A stretch of 64,000 nucleotides of DNA, from NCBI GenBank assembly GCA_020427005.1, contig JAGQOY010000002.1, positions 62,001 through 126,000 on the forward strand. Reading direction: 5' to 3'. Below the pieces are notes generated by a model. That model ran no database searches. It saw nothing but the letters and a program-made list of their open reading frames with translations, and had not been told where the DNA came from. The DNA comes from Planctomycetales bacterium. Its GTDB lineage: Bacteria; Planctomycetota; Planctomycetia; Pirellulales; Pirellulaceae. The position numbers were made by a program, and so were the translations under genes. Each line of letters opens with the position of its first letter. The stretch's first letter is position 1. Positions 18,202-27,850 of this stretch are shown piece by piece.

Positions 18202-20199
18202 TTAATCCTCGGCTTGCATAGAATAAAGTTGTTGTAAGCGATCCGCATTTGAATTCGGGGCCAGGGTTTCGGAATGGAGAGAACAGACATATTGTGTCAA
18301 AGCGATCAGGGTTTCTTGGGACACTCCAGTGAGTTCGGGGTGTGATGTGCCTGGTATACCCAGCACAATCCTACGGTAGATATTGGCGCAATCAGACCCT
18401 CCTCGGAATGCGTCTACTGAAAGCTGTCGGGCAGGTGTCGGCCTACCTAACACATCCCATTGCTGTGGAACAGTCGCATCGTCCAGCCGATGGCATTGAA
18501 TACATCCGACTTGTAAGAAAGCTTCGCGGCCCGCAAGTAACGTGGACTTTGAGGGCTCGGGGAAAACTGGGATGTCCAACATGGCACCTGGAGAGGAACG
18601 GTTTTCAACCCAAGCATCACGAAACTCGTCATCCGTGATCTGATCGTCGTCTCGTAGCTTGCTCCATTGCTCTTGAAGTCCTTGATATATGAACGTCCGA
18701 ATGACGGCGATCAGAGATTCAAGTTCTGACTGAGACAAGTTGTTAAAGGCTGGCATCGAGGCTCCGGGCATGCCCTCGCGAATCACATGGATCAAGTCCG
18801 AGTCGCTCGCTACGCGGTTGGTCGTCGAAACAATCCGAAGTGGTTCACGACGAAAATTCCGTGGCAGGGGGAAGAGATGCCTTGCGGCTGGACCAAATCC
18901 ATCGCCGGCTACTCCGTGGCAATGGCTGCAGTGTTTTAAATAGCTGGAGTAACCCGGGTGAGTGGAAACTGAATCTGGAATTGGCAATCCCACCTGGGGA
19001 GGTGTAATGGGAGCAGGTGTCGTAAGTGTTCGCGTAGCCTGAAGAGCTTGAGTGAGTCCAGGATCATCGACAAAAATGGGTTGCTTGCTGACAAGATCAA
19101 TGTATCGCCGTATTCTGGCCACGCGTTCCAAACTAATGGCAAAGAGCTGCGATGATAATGGAAGCTGCCGATCAAAAGCCAAAGCCATGGAAACCTTTGT
19201 AACTTGTTTGACCAATGTCTCAGCAGGTCCACCCGAACCAGCCAGCGTCATGGAGAAGGCACGATCAATCTGGGGCACTAGCTCTTCTATCCTACCTAGT
19301 CCAGCATACTTAAATTCCTCAACTGCTTGTGCATAGTTACCCAAATCAAAAAAGGCTTCAGCACGGGCTAAATGCAAGTTTTGAGAATCCTGCCCTTTTT
19401 TCAACGTCACCAGAGCTGATTCACAATCGGCAAGTTTTCTTTGTTCAGTAGCCAAACGCCAAATGCCCTCGACGTTATTAGGAAACTTTTCGACAAAGAA
19501 CTGCAATGTTTGCTTGGCACGCCGATGATCTGAACGGGGAGGTTGAGCATAGGTTTCAGCCAATGCCAAGTACGCCAGCTCGTAGTCTGGAAACAGTTCA
19601 ATAGAAGCTAAGAGTTCCTCAACAGCAGTTTGTGAATTTTCCTTGGTTCGATTCACAATGGCTCGCGCGAATAGCAACTCAGCACTAGCTGATTGTGGTT
19701 TGATAAGAGATTCCCATAAACTGAAAACTTGGTCAGTTGCTGGCACGCGGTTGGATGCAACTAATCCCAACACGACGGCGAGGGCAGCGTCATTGACTTC
19801 CACGCCTGCTGACACGAGATCGTGCAATTGTTCGTCAGGAGATTGCGCAAATTTGCCAATCTGAGTATCAAGCAATCGTTGCGCTAAATTGCGAGCTTCC
19901 CGGTCGGCGTCTAGCTTTCGAGCGTCGTTAAGCGCGGCCTCAAACCGATCGATCTGGCCAAGACGTCGATAACAGTTGGCCAACAATAGAGCTTTATCTG
20001 TCGTGAGCTCATTTATTGTAAGCGAGTCAATTTGATGGATGGATTGCGAAAAGTTTCCTATTGAAAACAGGTGACTAGCGGCATCTGTAGTGGGATTGCC
20101 AAGAACACCCCGGCGGAGCCAAGTGACTATGCCCAACCCAATTAGGCAAATGGCAATCAGGCCAATCAGGGCTCGACGCATGGTGGTTTCGGGATCCAA
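18202..20199 (-). CDS. TPR protein with two C-terminal cytochrome c domains
   Basis: 665 residues. An N-terminal membrane anchor (RALIGLIAICLIGLGIVTWL) is followed by about 300 residues of TPR-like helices (ALLLANCYRRLGQ, ELAYLALAETYAQPP, FFDLGNYAQAVEEF). The C-terminus has two haem c sites: CSHCH near 424, with methionine ligands in REGMPGASMPAF, and CIQCH near 565. It should sit on the outer face of the inner membrane and carry electrons, with the TPR part docking a partner. It is divergent from the FG-GAP haem lipoprotein and converges with the GCS2 gene with only 9 bases between stops. Confidence 0.9.
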   Translation of the reverse strand: MDPETTMRRALIGLIAICLIGLGIVTWLRRGVLGNPTTDAASHLFSIGNFSQSIHQIDSLTINELTTDKALLLANCYRRLGQIDRFEAALNDARKLDADREARNLAQRLLDTQIGKFAQSPDEQLHDLVSAGVEVNDAALAVVLGLVASNRVPATDQVFSLWESLIKPQSASAELLFARAIVNRTKENSQTAVEELLASIELFPDYELAYLALAETYAQPPRSDHRRAKQTLQFFVEKFPNNVEGIWRLATEQRKLADCESALVTLKKGQDSQNLHLARAEAFFDLGNYAQAVEEFKYAGLGRIEELVPQIDRAFSMTLAGSGGPAETLVKQVTKVSMALAFDRQLPLSSQLFAISLERVARIRRYIDLVSKQPIFVDDPGLTQALQATRTLTTPAPITPPQVGLPIPDSVSTHPGYSSYLKHCSHCHGVAGDGFGPAARHLFPLPRNFRREPLRIVSTTNRVASDSDLIHVIREGMPGASMPAFNNLSQSELESLIAVIRTFIYQGLQEQWSKLRDDDQITDDEFRDAWVENRSSPGAMLDIPVFPEPSKSTLLAGREAFLQVGCIQCHRLDDATVPQQWDVLGRPTPARQLSVDAFRGGSDCANIYRRIVLGIPGTSHPELTGVSQETLIALTQYVCSLHSETLAPNSNADRLQQLYSMQAED

Positions 20200-20351
20200 A
20201 GTAGTTTGTTTAGTATTCGGCCTCTACCGATTAACTCCACATTCAACGGTAGCTCACACCCTCAGCCGTAGCTGCTCATAGCGACAAGGCATAGTATACT
20301 GCATTACAGAATCTTTATCATGGTGATCCAAGTTATCGAGCTGAGGTTTGA

Positions 20352-21956
20352 GTGGCGGAGCAAAGCATTCTTTTACGTCTGAAAATCTTGCACGTTATGA
20401 GCGGCGCGTTGATCTGCCACTTGGCTGGATGCCAGGTCCCTAATCATACGAATCCTCTGCAAGTTGATTCTCAGCCATTACTCGAAATTCTGTCAGGCGA
20501 AATTGGGGTAATGAAGGAACCCAATGCAGCGCACACTCCCATTGAAATTGCGAGCTTTTGTGGTGATTGCCACGCGCTGCCGAAGCCTAACAGCTTTGAA
20601 CAGGCAGATTGGTATGATCAAGTCCATATGGGCTACGAATTTTATGCACGCAGCCAAAGAACGGACCTTAAGCCGCCACCGCCACAGACTGTCGTGCAAT
20701 ATTACCAAGCTGCAGCGCCCGAACGGATACAGTTTCCACCGGTGGGTGAAGTCGATCAGCAGTGGCGAAGTAAGTTCGATACTACGAAATTGGATTGGTC
20801 GGAGGGAGATACCTATGTCATGCCAGCAGTCGCTTCCTTGAAGTGGCTGGACCCAGACGGCCGTGGGCAGTCCAAGTTAGTGGTGTGTGATATGCGAGAT
20901 GGAACGGTAAGCTTGGTCGAACCCCAGCCAGGTAATTCGTCCCGTGTAGTAATCGCTCGTCTGGAGGCACCTTCGCGAGTTGTCCAAGGTGATCTAGATG
21001 GCGACGGACGGCAAGATCTGATCGTCGGTGATCTCGGAAGCTTTAATCCATATGATCATGGTTTGGGTCGAGTCGTTTGGTTGAGAAGGACGGGGGACGC
21101 ATCGACCTTTGAAGCGACTAATCTTATTCAGGGCATCGGGCGCGTGGCCGACTTAGCGCTCGGCGATTACGACGCTGACGGCCAACTGGACATAGCTGTG
21201 GCCGAGTTCGGCCATCGTTCTGTGGGGAGTCTACGAGTCCTTTTTGGACGTAGGGTGGATGGTAAGCAGGCCTTTCGCTTTCGAGTAGCAGACATTCGAC
21301 CAGGAACGGTGCGTGTCATCTCGGAGGACTGGGACACCGATGGAAGGCTGGATCTGGCGTCACTGGTATCGCAAGAATACGAATCGGTCGAGTTATTCCT
21401 GAATCGGGAGACAAAGTTCAATCGACAACCTGTTTGGCACGCCGGGGATCTGACATACGGCTCCGTTGGGATGGAGGCCGTTGATTTGGATCAGGATGGA
21501 GATTTGGATTTGTTAACCGTCAATGGCGATTGTTTTGACAATAACTATGCCAATCTTACGCACGGTGTGCAATGGTTAGAGAACCAAGGCAATTTGCGAT
21601 TTGAACACCATCCGCTTTGCAATTTGCTGGGGGCGTATCGAGCTCTGCCGGCTGATATGGACATGGATGGCGACTTGGACATTGTTGCTGTCGCGAATTT
21701 GCCGACACGTGTTAAGCCAGTGCAATTACGAGGGCAGCAACAGGTTTCGATGCTGCTGCTGGAGCAAACCTCCAAAATGAATTTTGAACCCCATGTGCTT
21801 GAACTAGGGACTCCTCGATATCCGGCGTTAGAGATTGCAGATTTCGATGGCAATGGCAAGTTGGACCTAGCGGTTGGCGCTCAGTTATTCGGGACCGATG
21901 CTCCCGAATCACAGGCTGCAGAGCTTCCTCGCCTGACAATATGGTGGCAGAATTGA
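20352..21956 (+). CDS. FG-GAP/VCBS repeat lipoprotein with one haem c motif
   Basis: 534 residues. I chose the GTG at 20352 because it gives a full lipoprotein signal with Arg/Lys and lipobox HLAGC; the ATG at 20397 would leave only 12 residues and no charge. Near residue 70 is FCGDCHALPKPN, a CxxCH haem-binding site. From about 150 there are at least five propeller-like repeats with Asp-rich calcium loops (DLDGDGRQDLIVGD, DYDADGQLDIAVAE, DLDQDGDLDLLTV, DMDMDGDLDIVAVA, DFDGNGKLDLAVGA). It is probably an exported redox or binding protein. It shares an upstream region with the divergent TPR cytochrome, so the two may work together. Confidence 0.88.
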   Translation: MAEQSILLRLKILHVMSGALICHLAGCQVPNHTNPLQVDSQPLLEILSGEIGVMKEPNAAHTPIEIASFCGDCHALPKPNSFEQADWYDQVHMGYEFYARSQRTDLKPPPPQTVVQYYQAAAPERIQFPPVGEVDQQWRSKFDTTKLDWSEGDTYVMPAVASLKWLDPDGRGQSKLVVCDMRDGTVSLVEPQPGNSSRVVIARLEAPSRVVQGDLDGDGRQDLIVGDLGSFNPYDHGLGRVVWLRRTGDASTFEATNLIQGIGRVADLALGDYDADGQLDIAVAEFGHRSVGSLRVLFGRRVDGKQAFRFRVADIRPGTVRVISEDWDTDGRLDLASLVSQEYESVELFLNRETKFNRQPVWHAGDLTYGSVGMEAVDLDQDGDLDLLTVNGDCFDNNYANLTHGVQWLENQGNLRFEHHPLCNLLGAYRALPADMDMDGDLDIVAVANLPTRVKPVQLRGQQQVSMLLLEQTSKMNFEPHVLELGTPRYPALEIADFDGNGKLDLAVGAQLFGTDAPESQAAELPRLTIWWQN

Positions 21957-21964
21957 ACTAGCAA

Positions 21965-22858
21965 TTACGGCTTATGTCCGGTCGGAGATAATAGATTCAC
22001 TTCTACAAACGCTCTGGCCTGATCTGTCACCTGATCTCCAGCTCCGGCTACGGAATGGTTTCCGCCCGGAATAACAACCAGTTCGGTGCGGACACCTAAC
22101 TGAGTCAACTTCTCTTGTAGCCGTCGAGCATGCTCAATGGGGACGATGTCATCTTGGTCTCCATGAACTTGCATCAATGGCGGATCGTCTGCAGATGCAA
22201 AAGTTATTGGTGATACATCTCGAATCGCACTGGCTGGTAGCTTCTCCGCCGGAGTTCCAGGTTCTGTGCCGATTAATTGGCGATAAGCGGGGTGTTTGTG
22301 ATCAATTGTGCTCAGCAAAGACCAGTCGGTTGGGCCAGCAAAACTAACTGCACACTGGACTCGAGACGACTGATGCTCAATAGGATCAGTGGCCTGAGAT
22401 TTGGCGATATCATCATGCAAAGCCACGTAGGCCGACAGATGACCTCCGGCGGATCCTCCCGTAACACACAATCTGTCAGGATCGATGTGCCACTCTTGGG
22501 CATTGCTTCGCACGAATTGTACTGCTCGCAAGCAATCGTTTACTTGGGCAGGGTGAGGAGCCACGTCTGTAAAACGGTATTCCACCGCAACCACGGTAGC
22601 TTTGTTATCACGTACCAATTGCTTCAACCAGTTCGGTACGCTGTTTTTCGACCCGCCACGCCAACCGCCACCGTGGATGTAGATGATTGCGGGAGTTGGT
22701 TGAGCCGAATGTGCCAAGTAGACATCCACGCATTGTGACGCATGGTCGTCATCGTAGGCAACATTCTTGAGATCTTGTGCCACGTTGTAACGAGTACAAC
22801 TTAAACATAGTGCGAATGCTATGCTTGTTAGCATAATGCGGCGAGTGATCTTTTTCAT
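21965..22858 (-). CDS. Exported alpha/beta hydrolase, esterase/lipase
   Basis: 297 residues from the ATG at 22858, which gives a signal peptide (KKITRRIMLTSIAFALCLSC); the frame extends 34 codons further upstream through a terminator hairpin and is not credible there. Oxyanion motif IYIHGGGWRGG, nucleophile GGSAGG near 147, acid VHGDQDDIVP near 250 and His in GGNHSVAG near 280 make a complete catalytic triad. Family members split carboxylic esters, including acetylated sugars. The stop is 8 bases from that of the converging FG-GAP gene. A terminator upstream separates it from the oxidoreductase gene. Confidence 0.92.
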   Translation of the reverse strand: MKKITRRIMLTSIAFALCLSCTRYNVAQDLKNVAYDDDHASQCVDVYLAHSAQPTPAIIYIHGGGWRGGSKNSVPNWLKQLVRDNKATVVAVEYRFTDVAPHPAQVNDCLRAVQFVRSNAQEWHIDPDRLCVTGGSAGGHLSAYVALHDDIAKSQATDPIEHQSSRVQCAVSFAGPTDWSLLSTIDHKHPAYRQLIGTEPGTPAEKLPASAIRDVSPITFASADDPPLMQVHGDQDDIVPIEHARRLQEKLTQLGVRTELVVIPGGNHSVAGAGDQVTDQARAFVEVNLLSPTGHKP

Positions 22859-22893
22859 CACAGGAGTTCCAGAGGGCCAATGACTAAAACATG

Positions 22894-22926
22894 AAAAAAC
22901 GCGACCCTCCCTTCTGAGAGTCGCGT
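22894..22926 (-). terminator. Rho-independent terminator after the Gfo/Idh/MocA gene
   Basis: On the minus strand an 11-base stem with one mismatch (ACGCGACTCTC / GAGGGTCGCGT) with a short loop is followed directly by TTTTTT. It lies downstream of the oxidoreductase gene stop at 23104 and just upstream of the esterase start, so the esterase needs its own promoter. Confidence 0.8.
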
Positions 22927-22946
22927 AGGTATTTGGGCTATCGATT

Positions 22947-22980
22947 TGTTCTGAATTCACTATTGTTCTGAATTCACTAT
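22947..22980. repeat. Perfect 17-base tandem duplication
   Basis: TGTTCTGAATTCACTAT occurs twice head to tail (22947-22963 and 22964-22980) in the gap between the oxidoreductase gene and the terminator. The copies are identical, which suggests a recent duplication. Confidence 0.85.
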
Positions 22981-23103
22981 TTATTGGTGAGCCGCTGGCG
23001 GCAAGGCATTAGGCAAGCTGGTGCCCGGCCGCTCATGCGTTGCAGCTCATTAAAAAGCCGTGGAATGTTGTTGATCCAAGTCCTATCGTTGGGCAAGATC
23101 TAC

Positions 23104-24555
23104 CTAGCTGAGTTCCTTGATGCTGAAGGGTTCGCGATATTCTCGCTTGAGAAGTTGGTTGGCAGCAGAGGCGCCTTGTCCAGTGAAGCTCGATTTTTCC
23201 GTGCTGTAAATAAGCATCGGGCTTAGCTTAATAGACGAATTTCCCAAGTCGATGTGATGTGCACCCAGGTGCTGCTTCATCTCAGTCAACAGGCCGCCCC
23301 ATTCGGGAATTTCTGACGCCAGCTCGTGAGCGGCACCCGAGTCGAACTCACGGCCAACGCGAAATGCAATGTTAGCCAGATTGCACCAGCCTGTGGAGGC
23401 ATTGCCAACTTCGACATCCGTATTGAGTGCGCTCGAATCGCGAGAGCGTACACATTCTATGAAATTCGTTTGATGGTTCTGTCCACCGCTGTTGCCGCGG
23501 AATCGACGGACTTCCTTACCTTCATTGTCGAAGGCCACAGCTCGACCTCGCTGTCCCTCAAATCGGCCACCTTCGCAGTACGCCACGTAGCCACTACTGG
23601 GGCCAGGGACTTTGGGTGATCCCTTTTCTTGAGGACTGGCAGGTAGATTCGAAAGCCCGATGACGGTGGGGATTTCACCTGTGTCAAAATACACGAAATG
23701 AACATTGGGCGTCTCTCCGGCATCGTCCCAAGCTACGCGTCCACCTCCGGCCATGATGCGTTTGGGTAAAATAACTTGATCTAGAAAAACGTTATTGCGT
23801 GCGTCGTCCAGCACGTGAACGCCCCAGTTCCCCATTTCTCCCGAGCCCGTATTCCAATCCCAGTGCCAGTCATATTGAAGATTGTCGCGGAAAATTGGAC
23901 GTTCTTGTGCGGGGCCAAGCCACAAGTTGAAATCAACGCTTGAATCCACCGCCAGAGGTGTGGCCCGTCGTCCGATGGGTGCGCGAACTCCGTATCGATT
24001 AACCCGGCAACTCTTGATATTACCTAATGCTTTTTCCTGATGCAGAAATTGCTTGATTTCGCTTTGCATAGGGTCGGAGCGTTGCTGAGTGCCAACCTGG
24101 CAGATGCGATTGTACTTGCGAGCTGCTTTAACGGTTTGTTCGCCTTCCCACTGGGAGTGGGAAAGTGGTTTTTCGACGTAGACATCCTTACCAGCCTCCA
24201 TGGCACAGATGGCTGCAAGACAATGCCAGTGATTGCATGTAGCTACCACCACGGCATCGATTTCTTTGTCATCCAAAAGGGCGCGACAATCTGCAAATGT
24301 TTTTGCTTTGGGAAAATCCTTGGCCCGCTGAGCAACTCGACCGGAATCTGGATCGCACAAGGCGACGACTCGTACTCCTTCCATTTTTCCAAAGACTCGC
24401 ATGTGTTCACCTGCGCGGCCCCCACAACTAATAAAGCCAATGCGAATTTCGTCGTTTGCCATGCCTCGAGAAACGCCCAAAGGTACAGACCAAACCGCTC
24501 CCGCTGCAGCTGCGGTTTGCAATAGGGAACGACGATTAATTGATTGAGAAGTCAT
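23104..24555 (-). CDS. Tat-exported Gfo/Idh/MocA family oxidoreductase
   Basis: 483 residues. A twin-arginine signal (INRRSLLQTAAAAGAVWSV) precedes a Rossmann fold (IRIGFISCGGRAGEH near 37), the DAVVVATCNHWH stretch, and EKPLSHSQWEG near 130 with the family's EKP lysine. The second domain includes NWGVHVLDDARNN near 240. Members use NAD(P) to oxidise or reduce sugars and related alcohols. The Tat signal implies that it folds with cofactor before export, a pattern common in planctomycetes. Single gene followed by a clear terminator. Substrate not predictable. Confidence 0.93.
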   Translation of the reverse strand: MTSQSINRRSLLQTAAAAGAVWSVPLGVSRGMANDEIRIGFISCGGRAGEHMRVFGKMEGVRVVALCDPDSGRVAQRAKDFPKAKTFADCRALLDDKEIDAVVVATCNHWHCLAAICAMEAGKDVYVEKPLSHSQWEGEQTVKAARKYNRICQVGTQQRSDPMQSEIKQFLHQEKALGNIKSCRVNRYGVRAPIGRRATPLAVDSSVDFNLWLGPAQERPIFRDNLQYDWHWDWNTGSGEMGNWGVHVLDDARNNVFLDQVILPKRIMAGGGRVAWDDAGETPNVHFVYFDTGEIPTVIGLSNLPASPQEKGSPKVPGPSSGYVAYCEGGRFEGQRGRAVAFDNEGKEVRRFRGNSGGQNHQTNFIECVRSRDSSALNTDVEVGNASTGWCNLANIAFRVGREFDSGAAHELASEIPEWGGLLTEMKQHLGAHHIDLGNSSIKLSPMLIYSTEKSSFTGQGASAANQLLKREYREPFSIKELS

Positions 24556-25035
24556 GGCTTGGTTCCTAATGGTGAGGAAGGTAGATGTTTAGGACCAGAA
24601 AGTTTGGCTGGCAAGCGTCGCCTATAAGGTTCTTTTTTTTTGCTTGTACAACTTCAATAGTCGTGCTCAATGATGGTATGTGAGCCCAAGGTTGTAAAGC
24701 GTTGGGTAATACTCGAGACCCTGCTCATGCGTCATGGCTCACAACTAGTTAGTGATAAATTCGAGTTCACAATCGCGCAGTTTCATTTTGGAAAGGCGGT
24801 TAAATAACTTCGGTGTTTCCATCGTGTTCTTGCCTAAGCGGACGGCGCTAGCCGCGGGTGTTTTGCCGATGTGGAGGGGTAGTCACCCGCGTCCTAGCTA
24901 GCGCCGTCGGCTCAAGTACCCATATTATTTTTCCCGCGTTCCTTAGTATAACACGATTCGCGTCTCCGCTGGAAAGCTGCTTCGGCAGGCAATGAGCATG
25001 GTGTGGTCTCGTGCGCAAATGGCTTTTTCTAACCG
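24556..25035. other. 480-base intergenic stretch with one palindromic repeat
   Basis: No gene is supported here. It contains a T-rich stretch near 24631 and the palindromic element listed separately. It separates the start of the oxidoreductase gene from the end of the long respiratory operon. Confidence 0.5.
24838..24911. repeat. REP-like palindromic element
   Basis: Left arm GCGGACGGCGCTAGCCGCGGG and the reverse complement of the right arm (24884-24911) share GACGGCGCTAG and CGCGGGTG, with a 5-base insertion in the right arm. The arms enclose about 23 bases. I recall GACGGCGCTAGC-type palindromes as interspersed repeats in Pirellulaceae genomes; this needs a genome search. It could also act as a transcription end for the operon finishing at 25036. 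Confidence 0.6.
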
Positions 25036-27348
25036 TTAGGGTTCAGGACCGAAGGCCATCAGACGGTTGATGCCGGCATACAACAACCAGTCCTCTGAAA
25101 AAGTGATGTTTCCTCCTCCCACACCACGGCTATCTAAGGGAAGGCGACGTAATAGGGTGGGATTCGCCAAGAATGGGTCTCTAGAAGGTTTGGTGGCCGC
25201 AGAAAAGACCAAAATTTCTCCACTAACGGGCCAATAGACTCGATCGTCTAGGATAGCTCCTCTACCGAGCCCTCTTGGATGCGGCAATGCATTCAGCATC
25301 CCTGGTGTCACCGAGGAAGGAAAACTGGCCTTCGGACGCCCAGTTTGACAATCTAACCAAATAAGGCGATCACCGCTTAGAATGACATTGTTTTCGGCGA
25401 CTCCCAAGAGATGAATTGCATCGGCTGCTGAATTCTCATCCGTTGACCAAATCAAGTCTCCTCGAGAGCAATCCAAAGCAAAGACTTCTGGGCAATCCTG
25501 AGGGGCACATAGGACCAATCCTTGGTGAATCAGGCACGGATTTAGGTCGCGGTACAGATATCTACGGGGTCGTGTGGAGGTTGAGTCTTCTGGTTTCGGT
25601 GTTGAATACTGGGTCAGCCATTCGGTTCGCCCATCCTCGAGCGATAAACAGGCAATGACTCCTAGATTGGTATTGTAGAATACTCTGCCTCCAGCCACGC
25701 TTAGCAGTTGATGTGAGACTAGATTCGCATTTTCTATCGCAGGCGTGATTCCGTCACCCAAGATAGACGACTTCCAAATCAATCTACCATCAACGCGATC
25801 AAAAGCAGCTACACTACGGTGCAAGCCAACGTTATCGCGATGTAGCACTGTTACCAGTAGCTTGTCATCGGCCACGATTGGACAGCCCTCAGGTTCCGCA
25901 TTTATAAAATGAGGTGGCTGCAAGTGTAGTGGGAAACCGTGCAGGAGCGAGCCTTGCTGATTCAGGTCGAGCCCAACAAGGAAGCTTCGTGAGTTTGGAT
26001 TTCCGTCACTATCACGATTTGCCCAGCCAGTTACGGCTGAGCCCATGCGTGCGTACAGACAGTTGTTTGAAACCGTCAAGGTGCCGCGAGGCAAGCCGCA
26101 TTGTCGATAACCTAGCGGCGTTAAAGAAGTCGGATTCATTTGTAAATCGAATAACGGTAAATGACTCCGTCGATCCGGCCAAGAATTGCCGTTGAATAAC
26201 TCAAATGCAGAGATGCGGTGCATTTCATTTACGAATACGATTCCTTGATTCACAACTACATGATAAGGCGTAGCACCACGGCTAGATTCACCGATTCGCG
26301 GTTTCGAGGCCGGCGTTTGATCCAGGGTGATAGTATGCAATTCGAGAGTCTGATTCCATGTCGGCCATGTAAAAGGCGCAATCGGCCTTTTATTGAGTTT
26401 GGATTCACCTGATCTAATGATGTTTGAGTCATGTATCTTGGGGGACTCTCCAAGAGTTAATAATTCTTCAAGCTGAGAGGCTAACATAGATGGTAGTTGT
26501 GATGAAATGTCCCTTGTCCAGTCCCTAATAGCTGTTAGATCGATCAGATCAGGCGTAAAACCGGCTGCAATGATCTGGCGACGAAGAGCTTGGACTAGAT
26601 AGGGCGAATTCTCTAAGGACGTTAAGGTTTCATTGGAAACCCCTTGGTCAACGCTGTCGGTAACTAGGTGATATGAGGAATAGCGTGGTAAGCTGTGGCT
26701 GAAGTACAGGGGCAGATTGTGTGACGATTTTTCGATCGGACTGCGCAGGTCAGGACACGCTGCCTCGGCGGCGTCCAATGCGGCTAGAGTCCAGCCTCGT
26801 TCCAGATACAAATCACTGCGTAGAAGTTGAAACTGTGATGCAAGATCGGTAGCTGCGTAAACTCGGCAGGCTTGTTCAACGGAATTCAGATCGTGGCTCT
26901 CGATCAGTTGTCGGTATACTACTTGGGCTGCCTCCGAAGCATTCTGCGAGTACTCAACAATGCTTGCATCCTGGCTGACATCAGGTCGTCCTATTACCAA
27001 GTATTGCAGCTGTGCCGCTGCCCATTGTGACAATGGGATGAATCGCTGAACTGCCAAAGTTCTCGAGCGTTGTGGAATTCCAACTGGAACTAGCCAATCG
27101 GCGCCTTCGTCAATTAGCACACGAAGCTTCGAGATGGCTTCGTCAAATTTCCCAGCCAGTAATAATTCATCAACCTGCTCTATCATCAAGCGTTGTGGTG
27201 CAGGTGCTAACTGACTGACGTTGGTGCTATTGAATTCCTGACCTTGCAAGGTGGGAGTGGCATACCAGACAACGACTACCAGAAGCAGCCTTAGACACCA
27301 GAATGATTTTAAGAATGCCTCGTAAGCCAGGGATGCTCGCTGAACCAT
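25036..27348 (-). CDS. Exported PQQ-like beta-propeller protein with helical N-terminal half
   Basis: 770 residues with an N-terminal membrane/signal segment (CLRLLLVVVVWYATPTLQGQ). Residues 50-330 are helical and TPR-like (VDELLLAGKFDEAISKLRVLI). The rest is a beta-propeller with quinoprotein-type repeats: VAAFDRVDGRLIWKSSI near 525, IACLSLEDGRTEWLTQYS near 575, VFALDCSRGDLIWSTDENS near 635, IWLDCQTGRPKASF. No PQQ catalytic residues are evident, so binding or scaffolding is more likely than dehydrogenase activity. It is the last gene of the oxidase-assembly operon, 26 bases after DUF420, and may help assemble or dock exported redox proteins. That role is inference. Confidence 0.82.
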   Translation of the reverse strand: MVQRASLAYEAFLKSFWCLRLLLVVVVWYATPTLQGQEFNSTNVSQLAPAPQRLMIEQVDELLLAGKFDEAISKLRVLIDEGADWLVPVGIPQRSRTLAVQRFIPLSQWAAAQLQYLVIGRPDVSQDASIVEYSQNASEAAQVVYRQLIESHDLNSVEQACRVYAATDLASQFQLLRSDLYLERGWTLAALDAAEAACPDLRSPIEKSSHNLPLYFSHSLPRYSSYHLVTDSVDQGVSNETLTSLENSPYLVQALRRQIIAAGFTPDLIDLTAIRDWTRDISSQLPSMLASQLEELLTLGESPKIHDSNIIRSGESKLNKRPIAPFTWPTWNQTLELHTITLDQTPASKPRIGESSRGATPYHVVVNQGIVFVNEMHRISAFELFNGNSWPDRRSHLPLFDLQMNPTSLTPLGYRQCGLPRGTLTVSNNCLYARMGSAVTGWANRDSDGNPNSRSFLVGLDLNQQGSLLHGFPLHLQPPHFINAEPEGCPIVADDKLLVTVLHRDNVGLHRSVAAFDRVDGRLIWKSSILGDGITPAIENANLVSHQLLSVAGGRVFYNTNLGVIACLSLEDGRTEWLTQYSTPKPEDSTSTRPRRYLYRDLNPCLIHQGLVLCAPQDCPEVFALDCSRGDLIWSTDENSAADAIHLLGVAENNVILSGDRLIWLDCQTGRPKASFPSSVTPGMLNALPHPRGLGRGAILDDRVYWPVSGEILVFSAATKPSRDPFLANPTLLRRLPLDSRGVGGGNITFSEDWLLYAGINRLMAFGPEP

Positions 27349-27374
27349 GTCGATTCCTGCAATTCACACGTTGT

Positions 27375-27824
27375 TCAGCCCGCGGCATCAGGAACGACAT
27401 AGATCTGATAGAGCATCAGATAAACAATGATTCCCGTGACAGAAACATACAACCAAATTGGCCAGGTCCAACGAGCTATGCGGCGATGGCGTTCTAGTTG
27501 TCCCTGGAGAGCTCGAGCGATTGTTATTATAGCCAAGATTGGAACGAAGGCGGCCAGGAGTACATGAGAGAGAAGAAGGGAATAGTAGAGGTATCGAACC
27601 CAAATAGGAGCCATAGTTTCATCAGTAGGAAACTTCTTGCTGGGTACGTAAGCGTGGTATGTTAAGTAGGAGATGAGAAAAAGTAGATTTACGACGAGCG
27701 CAGCCAACATGAGCTTTTTATGAAGGGACTGTCTCTCCAAACGGATAGCGATGTAGCCCACTAGCAACAGCGCTAGGGCGATACCATTCAGTGATACATT
27801 CACATGTGGTAAAAACTGAACCAC
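27375..27824 (-). CDS. DUF420 membrane protein
   Basis: 149 residues with about four transmembrane helices (LNGIALALLLVGYIAIRL, KLMLAALVVNLLFLISYLTY, YYSLLLSHVLLAAFVPILAI, WLYVSVTGIIVYLMLY). Conserved histidines in HVNVSLNG, SLHKKLM, TYHAY and LLSHV are the DUF420 pattern. Family members sit next to cytochrome oxidase and SCO genes and are thought to help oxidase maturation; the exact role is unknown. It lies 26 bases after the SCO gene and 26 before the propeller gene. Confidence 0.88.
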   Translation of the reverse strand: MVQFLPHVNVSLNGIALALLLVGYIAIRLERQSLHKKLMLAALVVNLLFLISYLTYHAYVPSKKFPTDETMAPIWVRYLYYSLLLSHVLLAAFVPILAIITIARALQGQLERHRRIARWTWPIWLYVSVTGIIVYLMLYQIYVVPDAAG

Positions 27825-27850
27825 TAAGATCCTTTCAAGACAGTTGATTT

